Part shown: positions 10,554 to 20,049 of the stretch, in pieces
Layout of the letters: every line of letters begins with the position of its first letter
Position numbering within the stretch: position 1 is the stretch's first letter
Assembly (NCBI GenBank): GCA_030248295.1
Contig: JASANH010001155.1
Location: forward strand, 62,001-126,000
DNA from: Mesodorylaimus sp. YZB2_4
Taxonomy: Eukaryota; Nematoda; Enoplea; Dorylaimida; Dorylaimidae
Length of the DNA stretch: 64,000 nt
Direction of reading: 5' to 3'
Position numbers and translations under genes: made by a program
The notes under the pieces: model-generated
Databases searched by the model: none
What the model was told of the DNA's origin: nothing
What the model saw: the letters and a program-made list of their open reading frames with translations, nothing else

Positions 10554-12105
10554 TCACTTGGTCCATCGAAAAAAATTACAGCTGGCATTTGGATCGCCCG
10601 CCTTGCCGATCGGCTTGGCGCAAGAATAAAAACGACGATTCTTGTTGGGGCCTAGTTTTTTCGAGACTCGCAAAACACAAGGTTCATTGTGGCCAGTGCA
10701 CAAAGGAGGGTCCGCCCTGGATTGTTGAAATATATTTTTCCATTTGGTCATTGCGTCATTTTCGACTCCCTTATTATCGATGGATCGATCAGAACAAATC
10801 GATTGAGATTTTTTATCATTGGACGACGAGATCGTGGATGAATCGACAATAATTTCTTCGACTTTTGCTGCTGCGAGCGATTTTGAAAACAAGAAATCTT
10901 TCAGTGTTTTTGTTGAATTTTTCGACGAAGAAATCGTCGGCTCTGATTTCACTTTTTTAACGAAATCAGTTTGCTCCCAATCGACTGTTCTTTTCACCAA
11001 AAATCGATGTATTCGTTGCTGATCGCCTTTAAATTCGGGCATGAATTTCGTGCATAATCGAGGTAAAATATCTGATTTTACAAATTGGCAATTTTTGAGG
11101 GTCACTCGCACAGGACAATGATCCGATCCAGGAACGTCGGTCAAATGTTCGATATCTGCTATCAAATTTGATCGAATCATGCCATAATCGGCGATGGCGT
11201 AATCGATTCGTGACCCATAATTGATCGCTCTGGCATTGGCGTAATTACACCAGCAAGTGAAGGCCTGACGGACAGTCGGATAGAACCAACGAAATAAATC
11301 CACGAAACTCGATGAAGGAATTTTATCATCCTCATTCGATGATTCAGGAAGTAAAAATTGATCCATCCATTTCCGACTGTCACTTTGATCAAAATCAGGA
11401 TCTCCGTCCGGATCGCAGTGATCGATTCGTTTATGACTGCAATTCAAATCGCCCACGATCAGAACATGGTCGCCAGTCGACATTAAATTCTCGGCTCGTA
11501 ATTGCAATAAACGATAGAAATTCATTTTGTATTCTTTTCTATCTTTTCGATCGGGGTCTAATCGAGGACAATAAACGTTGATAATATTCAAATATTTAAA
11601 CGAATCGGTGAATTTTGAATCATTATTCGAATTGAAAAACGAAGAAATTCGTATTTTATGTCTCGTAATCACTGCTCGTCCTTCATTTTCCAGCGATTTC
11701 AGTTCGTCGACCGTGAAAAAATCTTTGAATAACGAGGAAGAATCAGACAATGGCGAGCTGGGATGAGGCTGTGTTTGGGGGCCGAGTGTCGAAGCGAGGC
11801 CTTCTTCAGCGTCAACGGGAGAACACGAATCTTCGCAAAAAGTTGCCACGCCAGAATACCCTGAAATTGTAAGCAATTTTCAAAAAGCGCGGAAAATGCA
11901 AAATAACAATACCTTTTCGTTTTCGACAAAATGCAAAATACGAATTGAATCCTTCTACAAAAGCGATGCTAGTGTCCAAAGCGGACCGAGTAACTTTGGT
12001 TTCTTGAAAGCAGCAAATCTCCGCATCCAATAAATCAATAATTTGCGATAGAGATTGAGGCAAGGAACGGACTCCATTAATGTTCCAGCTGACAACACGA
12101 GCCAT
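10554..12105 (-). CDS. APEX2: DNA-(apurinic/apyrimidinic site) endonuclease 2
   Basis: Two exons (12105-11913 and 11860-10554) around a 52-bp intron give 499 residues, near the vertebrate length. The protein removes 3' blocks and nicks DNA at abasic sites in the nucleus. The N-terminal exonuclease III-type domain shows SWNING (Asn), CFQETK (metal-binding Glu), NVYCPR, VGDLN (Asp/Asn), GSRIDYA and the GSDHCP catalytic Asp/His near residue 310. A variable Ser/Lys linker follows. The C terminus is a GRF zinc finger (about 452-499) with C-x-G-H-x-E-P-C, then RRFYSC and CNFFRW, the feature that separates APE2 from APE1. The start is supported by the family-typical opening ARVVSWNING. It lies head-to-head with CCT8 exons across about 500 bp. 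The phosphatase gene lies about 450 bp downstream on the same strand. Confidence 0.95.
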
Positions 12106-12599
12106 TTTTGTCGAAAATCATCAAAATATGGAACGCCGAGTTCGTACTTTTCTTGTAAGTAAGCCTATAAAAAAATTGTTTTCAGCTGATTTTTGAGTTA
12201 AACGACGCAGCACCTAATTGCTCACTGCTATTACTTCGGTTTCTCAAAAATGCTCATATGTGGCAAAAAGGCTTCTGAAATGCTCCAACTGATCCGCCGC
12301 CGAGAACTGAGCTGACATTTCGAAAAGCAGGTTTGCCTCCCAAATGCAGACACCATTCAAATGGTGACCCACCAATGAAATGGTGATGGTGAATGGTGAA
12401 AATGGTGTCCCTTCGCACATTTTTACGGCTAACAGAATACGTCCTGGTTAAGTTTAGCTTTCAACACGCTGTTTTTCTTTTAGCCGTGCAAAACGAGTCT
12501 GCTAGAAATTCGAGATTCGTCATTCCTTAGTCGGTTTAAAATTTTCAGTTTGAATCATTGAAGTTTCAAGTTTTGAGGTTTGAAGAAACATTAGACAAA
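12106..12599. promoter_or_regulatory. Shared divergent promoter region between APEX2 and CCT8
   Basis: This 494-bp interval separates the APEX2 ATG (minus strand) from the CCT8 ATG (plus strand), so both promoters must lie here. Around 12,350-12,410 it holds a short run of ATGGTG/AATGGT repeats. No TATA box was identified. Confidence 0.55.
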
Positions 12600-13058
12600 A
12601 TGGCTCTTTCGGTACCGAAGGCGGGATTGATGCGATTTCTTAAGGAGGGATCAAAAGTGAGCCAATGTCTTTTTTACATTTACGTGAAGTTTTTTACATT
12701 TTTTTACCAAAATTTTGTAGATATGAAAATAAGGAAATAATTTGCATATCTCGCTAAAAAAGAAAAAAAAACTAACAAATTTTTTTCGGGCAATCGCTCT
12801 AAGCACATCGAAAAACCCTAACTCTCTCTTTTCAGCATTACCAAGGGTTGGACGAAGCCGTTTTGAGGAACATCGAAGCGTGCACGGAATTGGTGAATAC
12901 CATTCGATCTGGTTATGGTCCTAATGGTACGCTGTTTTCTTGTTTGTTTTGGGTGCTGAATCTGTCATGACTTTTTAGGCATGAATAAAATGGTGATAAA
13001 TCACCTGGAAAAATTATTTGTAACTAGCGATGCAGCGACGATTATCAAGGAGCTAGAA
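12600..13058 (+). pseudogene. CCT8: 5' part of T-complex protein 1 subunit theta (partial)
   Basis: Three exons (12600-12656, 12836-12926, 12979-13058) join in perfect phase to 76 residues matching the start of CCT8: MALSVPKAG, then HYQGLDEAV, GYGPNGMNKMV and VTSDAATIIKELE. CCT8 is one of eight subunits of the cytosolic chaperonin TRiC/CCT that folds actin and tubulin. The full protein is about 550 residues. The donor after exon 3 (GAA|GTAAGA) is good, but no following CCT8 exon (the conserved VGDGTN region) was found in the next kilobases. A possible last exon after TTTTTAAAG at 13106 would add about 16 unrelated codons to a TAA at 13157. Introns argue against a retrocopy. This is a truncated segmental copy, a rearranged gene or an assembly break. 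Confidence 0.8.
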
Positions 13059-13599
13059 GTAAGACTCATGTCAGACCTACTGGCTAAAGTGTTTTGATTT
13101 TTAAAGGGGTTCATCGTTGAATGTGCGCAGCTTAAAAAATTGATGACAAAGATGTAATTTTGATTTTATTCTGTACATAATTTTACTTTATTTTCAAACT
13201 TCTGGTGTTCTCCGAATACTGTTGAATTGTTTACGGGCACCCTGACGCGACTCCCTGCCCTCCCTGTCCGATACAAGATATTTTCACCCGTCATCGCTGC
13301 CAATTCAAGCGTAACTTTCATTCTGCCCTTTCCTTGCAATGAAAGCAGCATGTGCCCTCGGACTGGCTCCATTCACTGTCACTAGCAATTCCCCATCACC
13401 TCTAATTTCGTCTCTGATCGCAGCTGGTAGTAAGCGAAGCAAGCAAAGTTGCGTTTTGATCAAACAAGTTTTTGTCAAGTTGAAAAATGGGGTTTGAGCA
13501 CTGCGATGACTTATTTCGATTAACGCCTATTGGGTGGGGTCTTGACAGAGTGCTGCGCAAATCGCGTCGTGAATGCTTTTTGTAAAGAGAAAGCAAGTT

Positions 13600-13780
13600 G
13601 TGCAAATGAAAAGTTTCGCCTGCTGTGGGATTCGAACCCGGGCCCCATGTTTTTCTTCCGTGGTGCTAAACTCTCGCCCCCAGTCAGCCCGTCGGGTTGA
13701 TATTTCAGCCGCAAAACTTGTCTTCGTCCAGTCGGTGTGCAACATTCTCTCCTGCGCCTGCCAGGCTGGGTAACACAATC
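13600..13780 (-). repeat. tRNA-like SINE head joined to a fragment of the GTAACCAGC repeat
   Basis: On the minus strand, 13,620-13,640 reads as a perfect B box (GGGTTCGAATCCC). No convincing functional tRNA cloverleaf can be made from the flanks, so it is read as a SINE head. On the plus strand, 13,692-13,778 carries words of the GTAACCAGC family ('gggttgatatttcagccgc', 'aacttgtctt', 'ctgggtaac'). Confidence 0.5.
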
Positions 13781-14151
13781 CAGATTTATGGAAGCATGTG
13801 TATTAGCATATCACATGATTACACAGTAGAAACATCGCATTTGTGCAATCGTGCCACTCCAACATGGAACAGCTACTCACAAATGCACAATGGTGCAGAA
13901 AGAACCAACGCTAAAGTGGGAGTTTTGCCAGTGCAGCACTCGCGTCAAGCTACATCGGTTATTGTGCAATATTAAGTCCTGTTCACCCGTACTGTACTCG
14001 GATCAACGAAGAAGCAGGCAAGAGAATCAAAGACTTAACAGGGTGACCCGAACTGGATCTGTAAGTGCTATGCATACTAGTAGCACTGGGAAGAGTGCGG
14101 GAGGTCAGTTTGGAGCCTTGGTCTACAAGATCTCATACAGATCAAACACAA
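13781..14151. other. Intergenic, nothing recognised
   Basis: No coding, RNA or repeat feature was recognised between the SINE-like repeat and the stop codon of the FMRFamide-receptor-like gene. Confidence 0.35.
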
Positions 14152-17100
14152 TTAACCAGACGCAGCTCCGGCGGACATGTCGATGAGAGGTTCGGAATCG
14201 TGGAAACATCCGCAGCTAAGATAATGCTTGAGCAAGGCCCTGTACTTATCACTGAATGATAAGTATACGAAGCAGTTGATACTGGCATTGACTAGGACTA
14301 ATAAGTTGTTGTAATCGACCACTTTACTGAATACCAAGTTGCCTTTGCCCACCAGTTGAAGCACTTCCATCATGTTGGCCATGAACGCTGGTGTATTGCA
14401 GACGAGGAACACGATCACCACGCCGATCAGCATAACGCTGGTCGAAATCTGAAATGACAGTGGTTCCATGTACAGCGAGATATAAGAATGGCATCCGTGC
14501 CTACAGGGTGCGGCATATATTCTGTCCCACCTTGGTTATGGCAGTGTAAAGAAAAGCGGTCAAAAATTCGTTATATACACAACGATCCAAAGCACGTTTG
14601 CTTGGAGATGTCCGAATTTCGCTCACTTTTTCCTCAAGGTTGTTTGGAAAAATGGTTCAAAGTTGGGACAGAATATATGCCGCACCCTGTATATCTAGGT
14701 ACAGTGAATACCCTGTATGCTGTACTGATGACAGCGTGGGTAGTGATTCAGTGTTTCAACTCACCATCTCACATCAGTCTAGCGTGGATACTCTGTCGAA
14801 GAGGGAGCGGTCCCAGCAAGGCGCATTCATAGTCGACAAAATTTCTATTCCTACCCCTAGGCGTAGTAATGGCCGTATACTTTTAAAGGTATGCTATCAC
14901 TGAAATTTAGTCGACTATATAAATGCGCCCGCACGGCCCTAAGCGTGCGTTCCTGAGCACACTCCGTTTTCCATGCATGTCCTCTTGTAATAGGCAGCTC
15001 AGTGACCGTAATCGCGGGAATTCAATTGTTGCAGATTGGTAAAAAGGTCATACTGCTGTTTTCTGCCTCCGTTTCCCCTTTACACTGTTCAGTCATTCAT
15101 TGAATTACCAGTTGCAAAAGGTTTAGTTTGAGCAGGAAAAAAATTTGCTTCACTAATAAGCTATTATTACACTACACTTTTACTAGGTCATAAGATCTGC
15201 CATGCTGGTCTTCTGAGGGTTTTGAAACTATACTGGTCCATGAAAGTCCTCAACTTCTCAACAGACCACTGGTCTGGAATTATTCCAGCAGAGTTTCTTA
15301 TCACTATTGAACAAGCGATCACCAGTCCCCCAATTTTTTTATTGTAATTTTTTGTGTAGGAAACTAAATTGTGGCGACTTAGTTCTTTATCCTAAGGATC
15401 AGGAACGCCAGTCGAACTTAGCTGAGTACCAATTCATTTTAGTTCGCCCAGGGACTTTGTTCGAATGACACTGAACCAAAGTCACGTCGACAAAAGCATT
15501 TGAACATAAAAACTTGGTTCTCAAAGGGATAAAAATGTCAAGCCAGGCTCTTCCAGATCCCTCTTTTTGAACAGCTGTCTCCTACAACTTCTATCTTTTA
15601 TGCGAGTAAGCCAATGAAGAATTGAAAACAGTTCCAGGAGGGCCAGGGTGGGCAAAAATAATCAAAGTGTTAGCAGTGGCGCTAAAGCTTGACAGGTCGA
15701 GGGCCGACAGTTCGCTCAACGAATCGCTCGCATTTGTTGTCTATGAACTACTGTGAGAAGAAAGGAGCAAAAGCGTGCTTTGGTTAGCTATTCAGTCATT
15801 ACGTTGAGAGGCCCTAGGGTCTCTTTTACGACAAAAAAGGCATTTGAATGTCAAAATATTGACAGATTGATATTCTTAACTTTTTCAGCAAAAGCTACTT
15901 TGCTGCTAGTGAAAACTAGGCAGGGCTAACAGAAAAACACAAGGAGAATGAATTTGACACAGTGCCATATGCTGACGTCAAGTGGCAGTAATACGAGACT
16001 GGTGTTCGTCATGAGCAAGTGAGTGAGAAATCCATTCCATCAGATTTTTCTATGAGTAACGTGAGTAGTCGGTTGTACAGGAAAAATAAAATCAAACTTT
16101 GAGCGATCTGCACTAAGGATAAGCAGACGGCATGAAATGTGTTTGCTTTGTCTGAAGTATCTTTTTCTAATGCAATAGAAGCAAGAGAGGTTATACTTAG
16201 GCGGCTAGGTTTTGATTACGCAAAGCATTCTTGGATTACTATTTTTTTACTGATAAGCTTTCTTTTTTGCGAAAGACTCGAGCGTAGAATGTGGGCTTAG
16301 GATCAGGTTTTTCTATGGGATAAATTACTTTTAGCGAGAAGTTTTCTCAGTGATAAGATACTTGATGGGGAAATGTACCCACTGATAAGGATGACTACCA
16401 GGATATCTGGGTGCGATGCTCAAGGGATTGATAAGATAACACGGCAATGTTGGCTGTTGTGTGTGATAAGCAATAAAAATTATATACCATTGCGACTGAT
16501 AACGCAAGCATGAGGATCATGAACACTGGACGCAAATGCAAATGCAAAGCACGCACGCACTGCACGCAGATGCAAAGTCCACTGGTTTCATATCTGACTC
16601 TGACCATCTGGTCCAACTGATGGTATACTTCAAAGTTAGTAGCATGAAAGTTTCCAGAAGTGCAAGTCCTGTGTTTTTTCCGGCTTATCATCCAGCTGAT
16701 AAGCCACCTTGCAATAAGAAGACCATCATATTGATCTATCAATCATCAAAATCTGCTTATCGCTCTTATCAGTCGTCACGAGAGACGTTTCTTCGAACAG
16801 TTCTCATTCATTAAAACTTTATCAATCAATTCCTAATCAATCTCAATCTGGTCTGGCCTTATCAGAAGCACTGAGAATCAGAAGTACCTTTTATTGTCTT
16901 ATCAGGAGCAACGCTTGTGCTTCTGATTAGATAAGACTTTAAATGGTATCAGTGCAAAATGTGGTACGGAAAATATCAATGATTGTCGGCCAACGGCACT
17001 GAAATATCACGATATCAGCAAAACAGTTGTCAAATCACCGACCTCGTGGCCTGGTGGGTCTGCCTCCCACGCCAGGTGCGCAGTTACGAGCGAGTGTTCG

Positions 17101-18373
17101 ACTCGCGGGCCGGTGAATCATTTCGTGTAAAATGTGTCCCTTCACCCTCGAGTGCGCATAAGCGTTTGGTGTTGTGGTAAAACATGAACATGAAAATCAA
17201 AAGCACTGGAGATTTTCTGATAAGACTTGTCTTGAATGATATCGTGATATTTAGGTGCCGCTGGTTCACTATGAGCAACTTCTTATCACAAGCAGTACTA
17301 ATAATAACCATATCACAAAATCTACGTAAGCCCATCACGCTCTCTTGTTTCTTTGCACCGCAAAAATGTTCGTGTGTGATTTGACTGACTTCATGTGTGT
17401 CTCCCACCCTGTGTGCTTGAGTCAGGAGTGCAATGATGACTGTTGCAGCTCGTTAAAAAATGTCCCTATTTGTCAAAGACAGGCTGCTTACCTCTTTGGA
17501 CACTTCCTTTCTCTTATTCGAGTTGTTTTCTTTGAAGGACATTCGTCTGTGCAAATTGGCCGTTGTCCTAATTGCCAGCAGGACTTTGATGTTGAGTGAA
17601 ATAAGCAGCGAGAACGGGACGGCGTACATGACGCACGTGTAAGCATAGCCCAAATAGTAGTTCATATAATACTGATTCTGTCGGAATTCAGTGGCCACTG
17701 GTTCGGTGATATTGTCCGTATCACATTCGAAAACTTTAGTTTGCACTTCGAATGCCCTGGGGATATTGAATAAAATAGCGAATACGATCACTGATCCAAT
17801 GAATATTCGAGTATTTGTTTTTGAACAAATTCGATTCGCCTTAAATGGAAAACATACACCCACGAATCGATGAGCCGACATGGCCACAGTTAAAAATACG
17901 CTGATGGTCTGTGCACTGCATCCAATAGTTTGTGTAACAGGTGTCGATGCCGACATGGCCGAGTAGACCCCGTATAATCGAGCGTGATCACTTAATCTGG
18001 GCAGACAATCGCGGAAGAAACTAATCGATAATACTACCAGATCACTCATCGATAATGCAGCGTAATACCAATTGAGCAATGAATTACGCATGAAATGATG
18101 CGTGAAAATACGGGCATTCAACGAATTGGCCACGAGACCGAATATAATTACGCTAGTGGCCAAGTAGCCGATGACCACAACTGTGTGATGGTCGTAGTGG
18201 CAGAAACCGCACGGCTCGCACGCCGGGTCCGAATACAAGGACATGTTGCACGATTGATCAGTCAGGTTACAATCTGGATGCAATGGCGAAGGAGTGGTTG
18301 GAAATTGAATAAATGACGTCTTTTTTTCTTCTTCCACTGCCCCATCGGTCAATGGCCTTTGATTGTTGCCCAT
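14152..18373 (-). CDS. FMRFaR: FMRFamide-receptor-like class A GPCR
   Basis: Two exons (18373-17492 and 14448-14152, both ends phase 0) give 392 residues. Exon 1 covers an extracellular N terminus with NLT and NMS sequons and TM1-TM5. Exon 2 supplies TM6-TM7 and a short tail. FMRFamide-receptor hallmarks are FPFKANR after TM3, FNIPRAFEV in TM4, FLVCNTPAF in TM6 and NASINCFVYLSF in TM7. The usual (D/E)RY at the end of TM3 is HRF, keeping the Arg. The receptor should sit in the plasma membrane of neurons or target cells and signal through a G protein in response to an RFamide-type peptide. The ligand is inferred. The first ATG in frame is 18373; the open frame upstream has only a TTG. The 3,043-bp intron contains a MITE, a SINE and a dense GATA-site cluster. 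Confidence 0.88.
14504..14689. mobile_element. Tc1/mariner-type MITE
   Basis: A 186-bp element with perfect terminal inverted repeats of about 26 bp starting CAGGGTGCGGCATATATT. It is flanked on both sides by TA (14502-14503 and 14690-14691), the target duplication of Tc1/mariner elements. It encodes nothing and lies in the FMRFamide-receptor-like intron just beyond exon 2. Near-identical ends suggest fairly recent insertion. Confidence 0.9.
16251..17288. promoter_or_regulatory. Dense cluster of TGATAAG (GATA-factor) sites in the GPCR intron
   Basis: Twelve exact TGATAAG or CTTATCA words occur: starts at 16251, 16351, 16383, 16429, 16464, 16684(-), 16697, 16765(-), 16858(-), 16898(-), 17218 and 17282(-). 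Variants include TGATAAC at 16498 and AGATAAG at 16929. By chance a 7-mer on both strands is expected about 0.13 times per 1,040 bp. TGATAA(G) is the consensus of GATA zinc-finger factors, for example intestinal GATA factors in nematodes. The cluster is seen directly; enhancer function is inferred. It is not a simple tandem repeat, because spacing and flanks differ. Confidence 0.6.
17038..17193 (+). mobile_element. tRNA-derived SINE (family A), copy 1
   Basis: The head resembles a tRNA, with A-box-like GTGGCCTGGTGG, B box GTTCGACTC and a perfect T-arm (GCGAG/CTCGC). The tail is (AACATG)n. It is about 85-90% similar by eye to the copy at 43535-43699. A 6-bp target duplication AAATCA flanks it (17032-17037 and 17194-17199). 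It lies within the FMRFamide-receptor-like intron. Confidence 0.88.
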
Positions 18374-19397
18374 AATAACTGCTGAATGCCTCAAGCAATA
18401 AGACCGAATTTGAATATTCGATTCAAATTAAGACTAAAACAATAAAAAGTGGCAGTTGGCAGCTTGTCGAGTTGCTTCGCGAGAAGCCGCTAGTTTTAAG
18501 GTGGTTTAGTGTTTTGAAAGATGTATGAAAAATATACATAGTTAGACGAGAAAGCAAACACGAAGCAGACACGACCGACATGAGGGCGGACACCTCGTAA
18601 AATGAACGTTCTCCCCGTCAAATGACGACGAGAATAGTCTTCTCGTTTTCGTGTACTTACCCGCCGAAAGTTATTCTGTTTGTAAAATAACCTTGAAGAA
18701 AAAGAGTGCCAGCGATGCAAGGACAGGAAAAAATTTTTGAGAGTTTGAGATGTCGGGCTGTTCGGGTGGCCAAGTGGACTATCGTAATTTTCGCATGAAA
18801 ACTTTTGCCAGGGGCATCAAAAATGGATGATGTTGTGGTAAGAGGAAGAATGTTGATAATTAGCGAGAAAAGCGATTGATGACGCGAATACTCAGTTTAT
18901 TTAGTGAAGAGATGAGGCTGATGGAAATGGGTGGGTAAATGGCCTGCTGGCTCGTGTTGTTTCTATTCTTGTAAGACAACTTACATGTGGGCATTGGAAA
19001 ATGGAAACTTGGTGCATACTGTAGATTGATGAATAAGCTGGTACTAAGAAGTGAAAAATAATGCAGCAAAACCACAGAAAAAAAGAAATACACGGTGAAA
19101 AGCGAAGACATAGTAAAAACCCAAAACGTTTTTTGAAAGCGGCTAGTTGATAAGCTAGAACCAAAAGTACTGACAGGATATCGAAACGGGAATTCTCTGT
19201 AAACTGAAACCTTTGGCAGATAAGGGGGTCCTATCAATACTGGACAGACCTCCCAGACGGTCAAGTGGCCAAGTCCAGGCCACGCTACCTCCAGGTACAG
19301 TGAAACCTGTTTTTCCTAGTCAGTGAAACCAGCAAAACCGGGCGACGGGAGATTCGTATGAGAGACCGAAGTCTTTGGGGAAAAAATTCTGACTGGA
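18374..19397. other. Upstream region of the GPCR gene, nothing recognised
   Basis: This should include the promoter of the FMRFamide-receptor-like gene on the minus strand. No clear TATA box, RNA gene or transposon end was identified. It is AT-rich with several short open frames that have no family match. Confidence 0.35.
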
Positions 19398-19507
19398 GGA
19401 AGGCAAGCCTCGCGGCTACTGTACTTGTCGCAGAAACACCACCAGAGAAGAGGTTGACCAGACTGAGGAGAGCATCGATCTCCCAACCGACCAGGAATGC
19501 TGGTTAC
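19398..19507 (-). mobile_element. Partial copy of the GTAACCAGC-ended MITE
   Basis: The sequence matches the element at 53809-53989 in the same orientation ('ctcgcg(g/a)cta', 'cagaaaca', 'gaggttga', 'ccaggaatgctggttac'). It ends with the same GCTGGTTAC terminus. The other terminus is missing. Confidence 0.65.
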
Positions 19508-19639
19508 TCTGGCCAGCAGTCAAACCTGAGCAAGGCTGCCTGAGAAGCAGCACACAGCGGCGTCCCTCTGCGTGTCTCCACAGAAGCACCTCCTCATGAG
19601 GGCATCCCGGACTGGACGCAGACTTCCTTGGACGACGGC

Positions 19640-20049
19640 GGGTGGGCTATGACCCTGTCGGTGTTGGACCGCCGAGACTGTCTGCTCGTTTGGCTTCCGT
19701 GTCTCCATCCAGAGCAACTCGATAGTACCGGGTGAGTCACCCACGGCATGGCCTGCCAGGCACGAGGCGTAACCCTCGTGCCTGGCAGGCCATGGAGATT
19801 GGGAGAGAGTAGTCAGTACTCTCCCCACTTTGATTGATGTTTCAGCCGCAGGTAAAAGCGAGACTTGTCTGCTCCAGACAAAGTTTCTGTCCCGCCGCTC
19901 CAACGCATGCCAGGCTTGGTCTCACGATCAGAGGTAATGATTTGAAAACCTACCTCCCTCACTGGGAATTGAACCCAGGACGAGTCCAGCAACTCGCTAC
20001 CAAGCAATAGGGAAGGACTAATGCCGAACTGCTGCACCACCGCGGCCGC
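19640..20049 (-). mobile_element. tRNA-derived SINE (family B), interrupted
   Basis: On the minus strand it opens with a tRNA-like head (GGTGGTGCAGCAGTTCGGCA) and a perfect B box (GGGTTCAATTCCC). It ends with the body block 'ggtgactcaccc' to 'ggaagccaaacgagcaga' shared with 27418-27620. Between head and body lie about 180 bases holding GTAACCAGC-family words (19,842-19,915) and a 21-bp-arm hairpin (19747-19794), so the copy has been invaded or rearranged. Confidence 0.7.
19747..19794. repeat. Strong hairpin with perfect 21-bp arms
   Basis: The left arm 19747-19767 begins CATGGCCTGCCAGG. The right arm 19774-19794 is its exact reverse complement, with a 6-nt loop (CGTAAC). It sits inside the interrupted SINE-B copy. 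Confidence 0.9.

Noticed and set aside
13600..13700. Possible tRNA gene on the minus strand (perfect B box GGGTTCGAATCCC)
   Set aside because: No acceptor-stem or anticodon-arm pairing could be built at the right distance, and similar heads recur next to repeat fragments. Read as a SINE.
19931..20049. Possible tRNA gene on the minus strand
   Set aside because: The head is followed by a body shared with the repeat at 27.4 kb, and no proper cloverleaf is formed. It is a SINE.
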